From NCBI RefSeq assembly GCF_000621505.1, contig NZ_JHYD01000009.1:166237-230236 (forward strand): a DNA stretch of 64,000 nucleotides, written 5' to 3'. This document shows positions 17,197 through 28,127 of the stretch, in pieces. Made by a program: the position numbers and the translations under genes. The DNA comes from Ruminiclostridium cellobioparum DSM 1351 = ATCC 15832 (GTDB lineage: Bacteria > Bacillota > Clostridia > Acetivibrionales > DSM-1351). Position 1 is the stretch's first letter; every line of letters starts with the position of its first letter. The notes beneath the pieces were generated by a model, which saw only the letters and a list, made by a program, of their open reading frames with translations, was not told where the DNA came from and did no database searches.

Positions 17197-18162
17197 TTAA
17201 GCTTTAACAGCTTTAGTTTTCTTCTGGCTTTCCTTCCACATAACATATAACGGGCTGGCTATGAAGATTGATGAATAACAACCTGCAGCTATACCTATTA
17301 TAAGCGGGAAGCTGAATTCTTCTATTGATACTATACCGTTGACTTTTGCAAAAATGTAAACGGTGGTGATAGCGATCAGCGATGTTACAACAGTATTTAT
17401 TGATCTGTTAAGAGTCTGCATTATACTGTCATTAACAAGCTCAGGCAGCGGCACTTTCCTGAGAAGCCTGCTATTTTCCCTGATACGGTCGTATATAATG
17501 ATGGTATCATTCATTGAATAACCGACAACTGTGAGGATAGCTGCTATAAACGACTCATTGACCGGAATCTGGAATATCAGATAAACCGATATCATAATCA
17601 ATACGTCATGCAAAACACCGACAACTGCAAAAACACCGGCCGATAAACCTGACATTACCCTGAACCTGATCCAAACATATATGATAATCAGTGCAAAAGC
17701 AATTGCTACAGCTTTTAAACCATTCTGCATTATTTCCTTGCCTATAAACGGCTCAACACTTTCCTCACTTATAACAGGATCGTCTGAAGTAAGCTTGAAT
17801 TCCTTGATTACTGCTTCTTCAACCGTTGTTACCTCAGTATTTGTAAGTGTATTCTCGCTGCCTATATTTATCTTTATAACGTCATAGCTGGAGTTGCTGC
17901 CATTTACATCAAATGCGGCGGACTTCTGAACAGATGCAGGCTTGTCTATTGTTTTGGTTACAAACTCCGCAATTTGTGTCTGCAGCTGCTGGGTATTTGC
18001 ATCGGTAAACATGTCCTTGTTAGCTCTCAATTCAATAACTGTCCCGCCTTCAAACTGGATATCCAGCTTAAAGCCCATTGCAAAATAGGATACTATTCCA
18101 GCAAGAATGATTACAGCTGAAAGTATGAAAAAGTAATTTCTTTTAGTGTATAAATTAACCAT
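17197..18162 (-). CDS. secF: Protein translocase subunit SecF
   Basis: Inner-membrane partner of SecD that uses the proton-motive force to help pull exported proteins through SecYEG. It has 321 residues: first membrane helix at about 10-28, a short extracytoplasmic domain, then five helices. The family motif GYSMNDTIIIYDRIREN near residues 213-229 is intact. The gene overlaps secD by 8 bases, so translation is coupled. It ends the gene row that begins at queA. Confidence 0.97.
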   Translation of the reverse strand: MVNLYTKRNYFFILSAVIILAGIVSYFAMGFKLDIQFEGGTVIELRANKDMFTDANTQQLQTQIAEFVTKTIDKPASVQKSAAFDVNGSNSSYDVIKINIGSENTLTNTEVTTVEEAVIKEFKLTSDDPVISEESVEPFIGKEIMQNGLKAVAIAFALIIIYVWIRFRVMSGLSAGVFAVVGVLHDVLIMISVYLIFQIPVNESFIAAILTVVGYSMNDTIIIYDRIRENSRLLRKVPLPELVNDSIMQTLNRSINTVVTSLIAITTVYIFAKVNGIVSIEEFSFPLIIGIAAGCYSSIFIASPLYVMWKESQKKTKAVKA

Positions 18163-19513
18163 TTGCCTTACCCCCTTTCAGTCTTGCGCTTACACCATAT
18201 AAAACAGGGTGCTTTGCTATATCCAGATCAGATACTGCATTAAGCATAAGTCTGGTTGCTGTAACAGCAGTTATGAAGCTTAATATAACACCTATCAACA
18301 AAGTGTATGCAAAGCTCTGGATGGGGCCTGTACCAAATTTCAACAGTACCAGGGCTGCTATTATTGTCGTTATGTTACCGTCAAGAACCGCAGAGAATGC
18401 TCTCTTGAATCCCACTTCAATGGCAGTTCTGAGTGTTTTTCCGCCTCTGATTTCTTCCTTTATTCTTTCAAATATGATTACATTGGCATCAACCGCCATA
18501 CCAATCGTAAGGATAAGACCGGCGATACCCGGCAGTGTAACTGTTATATGCATCCAGGATAAAGCCAGAAGCTCCATTACTGTGTGCAGGAACAGGGCGA
18601 TTGCTGCAATAAAGCCCGGTAATCTATAATATCCAACCATGAATAAACATATTAAAATGAAAGCCACAACAAATGCTTCAATACTAACCGACAGAGCATT
18701 CGACCCAAGCGTCGGACTTATATTGTTGACCTGTTTTGCTTCAAGCTTGAAAGGAAGAGCACCGGATTTTATAAGTCCTGCGAGTTCTTTGGCTTCCGCC
18801 TGCTGCTCATTTACAGGTGTACCATTAAGGGATATCCTTGCTGTTCCGTTTGGAATTGCCTCATTAACTACCGGAGCACTGATTTGCTTATTGTCCATGA
18901 ATATTGCTATAGGCCTTCCGACAAGTCTTGCTGTAGCTTCAGCAAATTTTTTAGCTCCTTCGTCGGACATCTTAAGAGAGATCTGGAATCCCGAACCGTC
19001 CTGGGATGGCTCCGAGGTCGCATCTTTTATATCCTGACCCTGAAGGATTATTCTCTTCTTTTCGTCCTCTTTTGTCGGATCGGCAGGAATATAAGTGCCA
19101 TCGGCATTCTTTTTGGTCTCGTCGACTTCCTGGAATGTCAAAAGAGCAGTCTTTCCTATTTCTTCTATTGATTTCTGAGGGTCGAATGATTCGCCCTTTT
19201 TGTGTGGAATCTGAACAAGAACGTAACCCTTCTGATAATCGACAGTTACGACTCTGTCAAAAATATTTTTTGAATCCAATCTCTTTTCTATGGTAAACCT
19301 AGCTGAATCCAAGTCCTTTTCGGATGGTTTTTTCCCATCTTCGGTTATTGCATAAAGCTTTGCGTCTACTCCTCCCTGAATATCAATACCCGGTCTTATA
19401 TCCTTCGCACCTGGTATGTCAAATCCTGCGAAAGAACCGAAAGCTGCTATCCAGGTTAAAATTCCGGTGATAACTAATATCGAGAAAAATTTAACCGCGT
19501 TGCTTCCTCTCAT
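18155..19513 (-). CDS. secD: Protein translocase subunit SecD
   Basis: Works with SecF and YajC in protein export. It has 452 residues. An N-terminal membrane helix is followed by a large extracytoplasmic domain (about 35-265, including DIRPGIDIQGG and the P1 head region), then five membrane helices with the motif GMAVDANVIIFERIKEE near 357-373. ATG at 19513 has a GGGGGA ribosome site. Separate from SecF as is common in Clostridia, not fused as in Bacillus. The 253 bases upstream contain no gene. Confidence 0.97.
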   Translation of the reverse strand: MRGSNAVKFFSILVITGILTWIAAFGSFAGFDIPGAKDIRPGIDIQGGVDAKLYAITEDGKKPSEKDLDSARFTIEKRLDSKNIFDRVVTVDYQKGYVLVQIPHKKGESFDPQKSIEEIGKTALLTFQEVDETKKNADGTYIPADPTKEDEKKRIILQGQDIKDATSEPSQDGSGFQISLKMSDEGAKKFAEATARLVGRPIAIFMDNKQISAPVVNEAIPNGTARISLNGTPVNEQQAEAKELAGLIKSGALPFKLEAKQVNNISPTLGSNALSVSIEAFVVAFILICLFMVGYYRLPGFIAAIALFLHTVMELLALSWMHITVTLPGIAGLILTIGMAVDANVIIFERIKEEIRGGKTLRTAIEVGFKRAFSAVLDGNITTIIAALVLLKFGTGPIQSFAYTLLIGVILSFITAVTATRLMLNAVSDLDIAKHPVLYGVSARLKGGKANG

Positions 19514-19766
19514 CTGTTGTATTCCCCCTTAAATTTAATGATGAATCTTCATTTTTTGGACTGCAAAAGAAGGACTGAATTTTGCAGACTACATTGATTT
19601 GCGGCAAAGATTCATCCCACTTACGCCATTATATAACTAAGAAAAATCCTAGTCAACAAGTAAGTCTCAATGTTCACTATAAATTTACAACTATTTACTT
19701 ATTTTATGAACCAAATCACAACAAAATGCAATAATTTATGAAATATATCCCCATAAATATTATTAA

Positions 19767-20267
19767 TTATTTGTAATATTTTAACAGACTTATATATTCA
19801 TTGGCATTGAGTTTTATCTCTTCTATCTCCTGCTCTGACAAAACCCTGGTCACTACCGCAGGACTGCCGGCAATCAGGCTTCCGTCAGGTATCCTGGTCC
19901 TGGGAGTAACTACGCTTCCGGCGGCAACAAGACAATTATTGCCTATTACCGAATCATCAAGCACTATTGCACCCATTCCGATCAGCGTATTGTTGCCTAT
20001 ATGGCAGCTGTGCAATATTGCTCCATGTCCCACTGTAACATGTGAACCGATCTTTACGTCCGCACCTTTTTTGCAGTGCAGAATACAACCTTCCTGTATG
20101 TTGGTGAAGTCACCGACAACTATGCTATCAATATCTCCTCTTAAAACCGCATTGTACCAGACAGTCGCACTTTCTCCCAGCACAACGTCACCTATAACGG
20201 TGCTGTTTGGTGCGACAAACGCAGTTTCATGAATCTTTGGTGTAATGTTGTTAAAATCTCTAATCAC
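19767..20267 (-). CDS. Gamma-carbonic anhydrase family protein (left-handed beta helix)
   Basis: Hexapeptide-repeat trimeric enzyme family; some members hydrate CO2, many have other or unknown activity. It has 166 residues with repeated [IV]G-x4 turns. Metal-type histidines are visible in LHCKKG, HVTVGHGAILHSC. The start is a GTG at 20267 with an AAGGGG ribosome site, directly following the SCIFF maturase (15 bases). This gene is regularly found beside scfA-scfB in Clostridia, from memory, but no link to peptide maturation is established. Confidence 0.92.
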   Translation of the reverse strand: MIRDFNNITPKIHETAFVAPNSTVIGDVVLGESATVWYNAVLRGDIDSIVVGDFTNIQEGCILHCKKGADVKIGSHVTVGHGAILHSCHIGNNTLIGMGAIVLDDSVIGNNCLVAAGSVVTPRTRIPDGSLIAGSPAVVTRVLSEQEIEEIKLNANEYISLLKYYK

Positions 20268-20282
20268 AATGTTTACCCCTTC

Positions 20283-21626
20283 TCATTCTTGAGTTTTTAT
20301 CCAGATTGCACATTCAACTCTCTTCTTTTCAAGTTCACAGCCTATCTTATACGGGACATTGATGTCATTATTAAATTGATATGCATTGGCAGCGCAGCCG
20401 CCGCTGCAATAAAATTTTGCCCAGCAGTCGGCACAATCCTTCTTAGTATAGACATTTGATTTCTGAAAATCCTGCTGGGAGCCTGTGTTAAACTCGCCCT
20501 GATGGATATTGCCCATCTTGAACTTCTCGTCCCCCACGAACTGATGGCAGGGGTACAGATCACCCTCAGGAGTCACAGCCAGGTACTCGTGGCCCGAGCC
20601 ACAGCCTCCAAGCCTTTTTATTACACAGGGCCCCTGCTGCAGATCTATCATGAAATGAAAGAAATTAAAGCCTTTACCTTCCTTTTCCCTCTTTACATAT
20701 TCATATGCCAGTCTCTCGTATTCTGAAAACAGCATGTCCAAATCCTGTTCTCTGATATCATAGCCTGAATCCCTGGCGGCAACCACAGGCTCTACCGAGA
20801 TTTGCTTAAAACCCTGATCTGCCAGATGGAGTACATCTTCTGCAAAATCAAGATTTTCTCTGGTAAAAGTACCTCTTACATAATAATTATCCTGATTTCT
20901 TGATTCGGCCATGTCCTTTATTTTGGGGAGAATACTGCCATAAGTGCCTGAACCGTCGATCCTAGGTCTCATTCTATCGTTTGTTTCACTTCGGCCGTCA
21001 ATACTCAGGACCACATTGTGCATATTTTTATTAATGAATTCTTTATTGTCTCCATTTAATAATAACGCATTGGTGGTTATTGTAAATCTGAAATTTTTTC
21101 CGGCTTCCTTTTCTCTGCTCCTGGCATATTCAACTATTTCCTTTACTGCCTCAAAGTTCATGAGAGGCTCTCCGCCAAAAAAGTCAACTTCAAGATTGCG
21201 CCTGTTGGCCGATTTTTCTATGAGGAAATCAATGGCTTTTTTTCCGGTCCCGGCATCCATCATTGTCCTGTGTCCGCCAAAGCTTCCCGTTGAAGCAAAA
21301 CAGTATTTGCAGCGTAAATTGCAGTCATGGCATATATGCAGGCACAAAGCCTTGACCACCGGCTTTCTCTCCCACTTCCCAACAGCATCGGCATATGAAT
21401 CCTCACTGAAGAGCAGCCCCTTGGATTCCAGAGCGGTTACTTCATTATAAGCCTCCAGGATTTCCTCTTCACTGTATTTTGAACTCAAAGTTTCCAGTAT
21501 CTCATCTCTGGACCTGGTCCTGTATATATCGACAACATCGCAGGCAGCATCGTCAAATACGTGCACCGCTCCGCTGTTTATATCCAGGACTATGTTGGTA
21601 TCATACATTTTGTACTTGTGAATCAT
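20283..21626 (-). CDS. scfB: Thioether cross-link-forming SCIFF peptide maturase (radical SAM/SPASM)
   Basis: Installs Cys-to-Thr thioether bridges in the SCIFF peptide encoded 198 bases upstream. It has 447 residues from the ATG at 21626, chosen because a GGAGAG ribosome site precedes it and the preceding in-frame 54 residues look non-coding. The first 80 residues form the peptide-recognition region. The radical SAM cluster motif CNLRCKYC (Cys102, Cys106, Cys109) is followed by a TIM-barrel domain with FFGGEPLMN. The C-terminal SPASM region carries CGSGHEYLAV, YPCHQF, CADCWAKFYCSGGCA and a late Cys. Known family for CteB/ScfB-type enzymes. Read-through from the peptide gene is limited by the terminator at 21756-21796. 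Confidence 0.97.
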   Translation of the reverse strand: MIHKYKMYDTNIVLDINSGAVHVFDDAACDVVDIYRTRSRDEILETLSSKYSEEEILEAYNEVTALESKGLLFSEDSYADAVGKWERKPVVKALCLHICHDCNLRCKYCFASTGSFGGHRTMMDAGTGKKAIDFLIEKSANRRNLEVDFFGGEPLMNFEAVKEIVEYARSREKEAGKNFRFTITTNALLLNGDNKEFINKNMHNVVLSIDGRSETNDRMRPRIDGSGTYGSILPKIKDMAESRNQDNYYVRGTFTRENLDFAEDVLHLADQGFKQISVEPVVAARDSGYDIREQDLDMLFSEYERLAYEYVKREKEGKGFNFFHFMIDLQQGPCVIKRLGGCGSGHEYLAVTPEGDLYPCHQFVGDEKFKMGNIHQGEFNTGSQQDFQKSNVYTKKDCADCWAKFYCSGGCAANAYQFNNDINVPYKIGCELEKKRVECAIWIKTQE

Positions 21627-21755
21627 TGTCTCTCCATCCGCGTGCCTGTTCCGCAAGCGCAGGGGCACGCATAAAAAATCAGTAAATAATACGCCGGGGT
21701 TTGAGGACGCGAAGAACGGCATGCAAGCCTGAATATGAACCTCGCGTTTGTCCCA

Positions 21756-21796
21756 TAAAAAAGTGAAAAGTGTTTTAACACCTTTCACTTTTAATA
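21756..21796 (-). terminator. Attenuating terminator between SCIFF peptide and maturase
   Basis: Minus strand stem AAAAGTGAAAGGTGTT / AACACTTTTCACTTTT followed by T residues. It sits 28 bases past the peptide stop, likely giving more peptide than maturase transcript. Confidence 0.85.
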
Positions 21797-21823
21797 TTAA
21801 TATCCAATATAAACTTAAAGTTA

Positions 21824-21964
21824 TTACTTCTTTTCACAGCTTTGGTTTGCAACAGTACATGATGTTTTGCAGGCTGACTGACATGAAGTCTGACATTCGC
21901 CGCAGCCGCCATGAGAAAGGCTTTCTTTTAAAGTGGCACTGTTAATTGTCTTTATGTGTTTCAT
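21824..21964 (-). CDS. scfA: SCIFF peptide precursor (six cysteines in forty-five residues)
   Basis: Ribosomally made substrate of the radical SAM maturase downstream. It has 46 residues from ATG at 21964 with a GGAGGG ribosome site. The N-terminal leader is MKHIKTINSATLKESLSHGG, a nearly invariant feature of the family; the core carries Cys at 21, 24, 28, 32, 36 and 43 and thioether acceptors Thr26, Thr34 and Thr37. The biological role of the mature peptide is unknown although the pair is almost universal in Clostridia. It sits between the TIGR04086 gene and scfB, the usual order. Confidence 0.97.
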   Translation of the reverse strand: MKHIKTINSATLKESLSHGGCGECQTSCQSACKTSCTVANQSCEKK

Positions 21965-22079
21965 CTCTTTTAGTCCCTCCTATTAGTTATTCTTAGCAGA
22001 TTATAGCACAATTCAAAGGGTTTGAAAAGGCATAATTTGTAAAGCTGTTTAACCGTTAACCATGTTTGTGATTACAAAA

Positions 22080-22484
22080 TCAACGGAGATTGATTCCGAA
22101 TATACCGCCAAGGCAACCTACGATTGCTCCTATCACAACAGTCAAAAGCACCTGGACATCAATGGCGAAATTCATGAAAACTATGCTGCTTGCCAGGTAA
22201 AGAATTGCAACATACAATACCCCCACTATACACCCATTCATCCAGCCCTTGCTTCTCACATTCCTGGTGGAGTATGCAGATGCCGTCAGAACACTGATGA
22301 CAGTGGTAATCAATACAGCAATGAAAGTATATTTTTCAGGAAAATCCGTGTACGTCAAAAATAAAGCAAAGCCAAGAAAACATGGAAGTGTTATGAGAAA
22401 CGATAATATTAATCCTTTTAATACTCTCGGTAAATTTACATGTTCATCAAGCTGCTTCTTTAGTCCTGGTATTTGTCCGGCCAT
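22080..22484 (-). CDS. TIGR04086 family membrane protein
   Basis: 134 residues with four predicted membrane segments (about 22-40, 48-65, 79-100, 106-130) and little outside the bilayer. Position directly upstream of the SCIFF peptide gene and downstream of yajC is the hallmark of this family, which has no assigned function. ATG at 22484 with a GGAGG ribosome site. Family call rests on topology plus context; role in SCIFF export or export-linked processes is conjecture. Confidence 0.88.
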   Translation of the reverse strand: MAGQIPGLKKQLDEHVNLPRVLKGLILSFLITLPCFLGFALFLTYTDFPEKYTFIAVLITTVISVLTASAYSTRNVRSKGWMNGCIVGVLYVAILYLASSIVFMNFAIDVQVLLTVVIGAIVGCLGGIFGINLR

Positions 22485-22586
22485 ATTGTACCTCCAAAAA
22501 TAAAATATAATAATCCCTTCTTTTATATCTTATTTTTGGGGCAGGCTCCTTAGAACAAGCCGTAACTAATTTGTCTATAAAATTTA

Positions 22587-22865
22587 TTAACCCTCTGCAG
22601 GTTTAACTACATCCTTAACTGCCCAACGCTTAACAACGATTTTTGTCTTTTCCACGCTGGTTTCGATAGTGACTTCATCATCTTTGATATTTACTATCTT
22701 TCCGTATATCCCGCCGATTGATGTAACAGTCCATCCTACCTGTAAGGAATTGAGCAGTTCCTTTGTCTTTTTTTCTTTTCTCTTCTGCGGGAGAATAAGC
22801 ATAACATACATAAGACCGAATACTAACGCCATAGGCAGGACAAATCCGACCAGTATTTGTTCCAT
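22587..22865 (-). CDS. yajC: Preprotein translocase accessory subunit YajC
   Basis: Small membrane protein associated with SecDF. It has 92 residues: one membrane helix at about 8-27 ending in LPQKRKEKK, then a soluble domain with TVTSIGGIYGKIVNIKDDEVTIE, the conserved YajC core. ATG at 22865 with GGAGG upstream. Lies between tgt and the TIGR04086 gene. Confidence 0.96.
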   Translation of the reverse strand: MEQILVGFVLPMALVFGLMYVMLILPQKRKEKKTKELLNSLQVGWTVTSIGGIYGKIVNIKDDEVTIETSVEKTKIVVKRWAVKDVVKPAEG

Positions 22866-22925
22866 AAATTAAAAACCTCCGTAAAAATTATTTATTTAAC
22901 ACAGTGTTACTGTATTAACCAGAAT

Positions 22926-24107
<1,182 letters not shown>

Positions 24108-25136
24108 TTATTTTATAAACATTGCATCTCCGAAGCTGAAAAATCTGTAACGCTCCCTGACTGCAACAGCATAGGCGCCGAGGACATTTTCCCTGCCCGC
24201 AAGTGAGCTGACCAGCATTATGAGAGTGGATTCGGGCAGGTGGAAGTTTGTTATGAGCCTGTCCACTATTTTAAACCTGTAACCGGGATATATGAATATA
24301 TCCGTCCAGCCGTCGCAGGCTTTCACTTCTCCGTTGTTATTGCCGCCCACCGTTTCCAACACCCTGCAGCTGGTAGTGCCTACAGCCACCACCTTCTTAC
24401 CTGCCTTTTTTGCTGAATTTATCATATCGCAGGCTTCCTGTCCGATGGAATAGTACTCCGAGTGCATTTTATGCTGTGTTATGTCGTCAACCTTCACCGG
24501 CCTGAAGGTGCCCAGCCCCACGTGAAGCATCACATAAGCGATTTTAACACCTTTATTCCTTAGGGTTTCCAGCAGTTCCCGAGTAAAATGCAGGCCGGCA
24601 GTGGGTGCCGCCGCCGAGCCGTTATATTTTGCATATACAGTCTGATATCTCTCAGGGTCCTCCAGCTTCTCGGTAATATACGGCGGCAGGGGCATTATGC
24701 CCACCTTGTCCAGTATTTCCTCAAAAACGCCTTCATATATAAACCGTACAAGCCTGTTCCCCTCTTCAAGTACTTCAAGTATTTCAGCTTTCAACTCTCC
24801 GCTGCCGAAAACAAATCTGGCTCCGGGTTTTGCTTTTTTACCCGGCCTGAGTATGACCTCCCAGGTATCGCCTGCAATCCTTTTTAAAAGAACAAACTCT
24901 ATTTTCCCTCCGCTGCCTTCCTTCTGCCCGAGAAGTCTTGCAGGTATCACTCTGGTGTTGTTTAAAACCAGGCAATCGCCCTCTGCAAAATAATCCGTTA
25001 TATCCTTAAACAATTTATGATCAATTTCACCCGATTCCCTGTCCAGCACCATCAATCTCGACATATCCCGTCTTTCCAGCGGATGCTGGGCGATCAGCTC
25101 TTCAGGCAAATAGTAATCAAACTCCTGTAAATTCAC
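24108..25136 (-). CDS. queA: S-adenosylmethionine:tRNA ribosyltransferase-isomerase
   Basis: Adds the cyclopentane precursor from SAM to preQ1 in tRNA, the step after Tgt. It has 342 residues, complete. Family stretches such as [16 protein letters not shown] at the N-terminus, [10 protein letters not shown] near 173-182 and [10 protein letters not shown] near 295-304 are visible. Start is a GTG at 25136 with GGAGG upstream. First gene of the row queA-tgt-yajC-TIGR04086-scfA-scfB; a 43-bp palindrome lies 34 bases upstream of it. Confidence 0.97.
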   Translation of the reverse strand: MNLQEFDYYLPEELIAQHPLERRDMSRLMVLDRESGEIDHKLFKDITDYFAEGDCLVLNNTRVIPARLLGQKEGSGGKIEFVLLKRIAGDTWEVILRPGKKAKPGARFVFGSGELKAEILEVLEEGNRLVRFIYEGVFEEILDKVGIMPLPPYITEKLEDPERYQTVYAKYNGSAAAPTAGLHFTRELLETLRNKGVKIAYVMLHVGLGTFRPVKVDDITQHKMHSEYYSIGQEACDMINSAKKAGKKVVAVGTTSCRVLETVGGNNNGEVKACDGWTDIFIYPGYRFKIVDRLITNFHLPESTLIMLVSSLAGRENVLGAYAVAVRERYRFFSFGDAMFIK

Positions 25137-25169
25137 AAAAATTCCTCCAACACCGACACAAATTATTCT

Positions 25170-25212
25170 TACCCTCTATTGACAATGTACAGTACATTGT
25201 CAATAGAGGGTA
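25170..25212. repeat. 43-bp perfect palindrome made of two fused terminal inverted repeats
   Basis: TACCCTCTATTGACAATGTA is joined to its reverse complement with a three-base centre (CAG). The same 20 bases bound the 275-bp element at 48190-48464. It reads as an internal-deletion derivative of that element, or as an operator for queA that resembles it. Confidence 0.85.
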
Positions 25213-25301
25213 TTATTATATGTAATAACGACCGCCTTAAAACCGGTAGCAAATAAACAATAAATATCATACATTATAATTACTTATATTACAAATACTT
25301 A

Positions 25302-25330
25302 TTGCCATATATATTGTTTTTTTGTATAAT
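25302..25330 (+). promoter_or_regulatory. Promoter of the aspartate kinase gene
   Basis: TTGCCA (25302-25307), 17 bases, TATAAT (25325-25330). It leaves a leader of about 215 bases before the start codon, with a perfect AGCCGGC/GCCGGCT hairpin near 25454-25472; no known riboswitch recognised in it. Confidence 0.65.
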
Positions 25331-25554
25331 TTATGAGATATATTCCTGAAACACAGACTTGTTCGACTTGTTCAAAATGAGTTCATAAGAAAATACCGGG
25401 AGTTATTTCATATCATTTACCAGGAAGAGTGAATTAAGAATAATTATTAAAGCCGGCCTACAGCCGGCTGCTTATTATCATATTCGCAGACTGTTTGAAT
25501 GACTCCTGTCAAGTATAAAAATTATAAGTTATTATGGATGGAGGATGCAACAGC

Positions 25555-26910
25555 ATGAAAGTAGCAAAATTTGGTGGAACTTCACTTGCCAACGCTGAAC
25601 AGATAAAAAAGGTTTGCGATATTATTCTATCTGATAGTGACAGAAAAATTATTGTAGTATCTGCGCCGGGCAAAAGGAATAAAGAGGATACAAAGGTTAC
25701 GGATTTATTGATCGCCTGTGCCGATAAGCAGCTTGAAACCGGAAATTCAACCGCAGAACTGGAAGCCGTGGTACAGAGATTCAAGGACATAGCAGACCAT
25801 CTCAAACTTGACGGCAGTATTGTCAATGAAATAAGAAAAGACCTTGAAGAAAGAGTCAAGCTGGATACCAGTCATCAGGGGATGTTTATGGACGCTATGA
25901 AAGCTGCGGGAGAAGACAACAGTGCCAAGCTGGTTGCCGCCTACCTTAACAGCATAGGTAAAAAAGCCCACTATGTCAGCCCCAGGCAGGCAGGTCTTTT
26001 AATGAGCAGTGAATTCGGAAATGCCCAGGTTCTGCCCCAATCCTTTGAAAACCTGAAAATGCTCAACAATTACGACGGCATCATTATTTTCCCCGGCTTC
26101 TTCGGCTACACCCTGGAAGGCAAAGTTGCTACCTTCCCCCGCGGAGGTTCGGATATTACCGGTTCCATACTTGCCGCTGCCCTCAAGGTTGACCTGTATG
26201 AAAACTTTACCGATGTAGACGCAGTGTACGCGGCACATCCCGGCCTTGTACACCATCCTGCGGCAATTTCAGAACTTACTTACAGGGAAATGAGAGAGCT
26301 CTCATACGCAGGCTTCTCGGTTTTACATGAAGATACCCTTGTTCCGGTCTTTATGGCAGGTGTTCCGGTTTGTATCAAAAATACCAACAATCCCGCTGCT
26401 CCCGGAACAAAGATAGTACTTAAAAGAGACATAACTCCCAACCATGTGGTTGGTATAGCCAGTGATTCAGGTTTCTGCTGCATATATGTCAGCAAATTTA
26501 TGATGAACAGGGAAGTCGGCTTTGGCAGAAAGCTCCTTCAGATACTTGAGGAGGAAGGCATATCATATGAACATACGCCTTCTGGTATTGACAATATTTC
26601 TGTTATTCTGAAGCAAAACCAGTTCAAGACTCCCAATGTTGAACAAAAGGTGCTGGACCGTATAAAGAATGAATTGGATTGCGACGATGTGTCCATCGAC
26701 CATAACCTGGCAATAGTTATTATAGTTGGAGAGGGCATGAAGAATACCGTAGGAACCGCTGCAAGAGCCACATCTGCTTTGGCAAAGGCATCCATAAGCC
26801 TTGAAATGATAAATCAGGGTTCTTCCGAAATAACTATGATGTTTGCCGTAAGAGAGAATGAATCAAGCAAAGCTGTCATATCACTGTATAATGAATTTTT
26901 TCATAAATAA
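25555..26910 (+). CDS. Aspartate kinase
   Basis: Phosphorylates aspartate, first step to lysine, threonine and methionine. It has 451 residues from ATG at 25555 (GGAGG upstream; an in-frame ATG 21 bases earlier overlaps the ribosome site). KFGGTSLAN near residues 4-12 and the TFPRGGSDITGS site near 199-210 mark the kinase domain. Two C-terminal ACT domains (from about residue 300) give feedback control. Length fits the monofunctional type that is not split into alpha and beta. It is far from dapAB here and is not preceded by the lysine riboswitch, so a different end product may control it (inference). Confidence 0.95.
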   Translation: MKVAKFGGTSLANAEQIKKVCDIILSDSDRKIIVVSAPGKRNKEDTKVTDLLIACADKQLETGNSTAELEAVVQRFKDIADHLKLDGSIVNEIRKDLEERVKLDTSHQGMFMDAMKAAGEDNSAKLVAAYLNSIGKKAHYVSPRQAGLLMSSEFGNAQVLPQSFENLKMLNNYDGIIIFPGFFGYTLEGKVATFPRGGSDITGSILAAALKVDLYENFTDVDAVYAAHPGLVHHPAAISELTYREMRELSYAGFSVLHEDTLVPVFMAGVPVCIKNTNNPAAPGTKIVLKRDITPNHVVGIASDSGFCCIYVSKFMMNREVGFGRKLLQILEEEGISYEHTPSGIDNISVILKQNQFKTPNVEQKVLDRIKNELDCDDVSIDHNLAIVIIVGEGMKNTVGTAARATSALAKASISLEMINQGSSEITMMFAVRENESSKAVISLYNEFFHK

Positions 26911-26969
26911 AAATATTCATATAAAGACATATTGTAAAAATAATACAATTTGAATACATGTATAAATAT

Positions 26970-27006
26970 ATGGGGAGCATTTAACAGTGCTCCCCATGAT
27001 TTTTAT
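26970..27006 (+). terminator. Terminator of the aspartate kinase gene
   Basis: Stem ATGGGGAGCA / TGCTCCCCAT with an 8-base loop followed by GATTTTTAT. May also serve the converging FabH-like gene. Confidence 0.85.
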
Positions 27007-27043
27007 CTGTTTGTTTTCAGACACTCTTTCCTTTAAATCTGTT

Positions 27044-28024
27044 TTACCACTCCAGTACAACTCCTCCATGCGTCAGACCTCCTCCGAAGCCGTACAGAAC
27101 CATTTTATCGCCTGTTTTGATTTTCGCAGCCTGTAAAGCCATCCATATTGCAAGAGGTATTGTCGCAGAGGAAGTATTTCCGTAATACTCGTTGCTTATC
27201 AATGTTTTTTCCATTGGGAATTCCAACCTTTTGCAAAGTGCCTCAATCATGCGTAAATTGGCACTGTGAGGCACAAACCAGGCTATATCCTCCAAAGTGA
27301 GTTCCGATTTTTTCAGCAAATTCTGTACACCGTCAGGAATGGTTTTTACCACATATTCATACAGGAATTTCCCTTCCTGCTGGAACAACCTGTTTTTGGT
27401 AAGTATTCTGCCATTCACCCGGTCCGACAGCACACTGCAGGTTACATTTTCGGCCAGCTTCCCGTCGGAATTAAAGCTGGAAGCCAGAATACTTCCCTTT
27501 CCCTCAGTTTTTTCTATTACAAATGCAGTAGCTGCATCACCAAATATTATACATGTGTTTCTATCGGTATAATCCATTATTTTGGATGTGGCTTCCGAGG
27601 ATATGAGCAATATTTTTTTGAAGCTTCCTGCTGTTATTAATGAATCAGCCACACACAGCCCATAGGTAAATCCCGTACAGGCCGCATTTATATCCATGGT
27701 TCCCGCATTTTGTATACCATAATATCCCTGGACCAAAGCGGCAACCGACGGGGTCAAATGATCTGGGGTAAATGTTGTAACAATTATCATATCCACTTCA
27801 TCAATAGCAGCGCTATGCCTGGTCAATAGATTTTCTACAGCCTTTATTGCCATATCACTTGAAAACTCATCCTTTTGTGCTGTTCTTCTTTCCTTAACTC
27901 CTGTTCTGCGTACAATCCACTCATCATTAGTATCAACAAGCTTTTCAAGGTCATGATTAGTCAGAATTTTTTCCGGTAAGTATGCACCTACCCCTGTGAT
28001 TTTTGAACTTGAGTTGTACTGCAT
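27044..28024 (-). CDS. Beta-ketoacyl-ACP synthase III-like protein (FabH family)
   Basis: Condenses an acyl-CoA starter with malonyl-ACP. It has 326 residues from ATG at 28024, chosen for the AAGGAGG site in front. The catalytic triad is seen as Cys in AACTGF near residue 113, His in VPHSAN and Asn in YGNTSS. It stands outside any fatty-acid operon: the neighbours are aspartate kinase and a SpoIID-like gene, both divergent or separately terminated. It may therefore be a second FabH with a special starter unit rather than the housekeeping copy. Confidence 0.88.
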   Translation of the reverse strand: MQYNSSSKITGVGAYLPEKILTNHDLEKLVDTNDEWIVRRTGVKERRTAQKDEFSSDMAIKAVENLLTRHSAAIDEVDMIIVTTFTPDHLTPSVAALVQGYYGIQNAGTMDINAACTGFTYGLCVADSLITAGSFKKILLISSEATSKIMDYTDRNTCIIFGDAATAFVIEKTEGKGSILASSFNSDGKLAENVTCSVLSDRVNGRILTKNRLFQQEGKFLYEYVVKTIPDGVQNLLKKSELTLEDIAWFVPHSANLRMIEALCKRLEFPMEKTLISNEYYGNTSSATIPLAIWMALQAAKIKTGDKMVLYGFGGGLTHGGVVLEW

Positions 28025-28127
28025 CTTTACCTCCTTATCATTTTTCATTTATCACCTGATGTTAATACCTAATAACAATATTTTACCATATTATTCTATT
28101 TATAGTCAATATTACAAGTTAGATTAA

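Noticed and set aside
21627..21788. 54-residue N-terminal extension of the SCIFF maturase
   Set aside because: It crosses a terminator, lacks family similarity, and a good ribosome site lies right before the ATG at 21626.
25331..25554. Lysine riboswitch or T-box in the aspartate kinase leader
   Set aside because: The leader is long but none of the conserved L-box or T-box sequences are present; only a small hairpin is seen.
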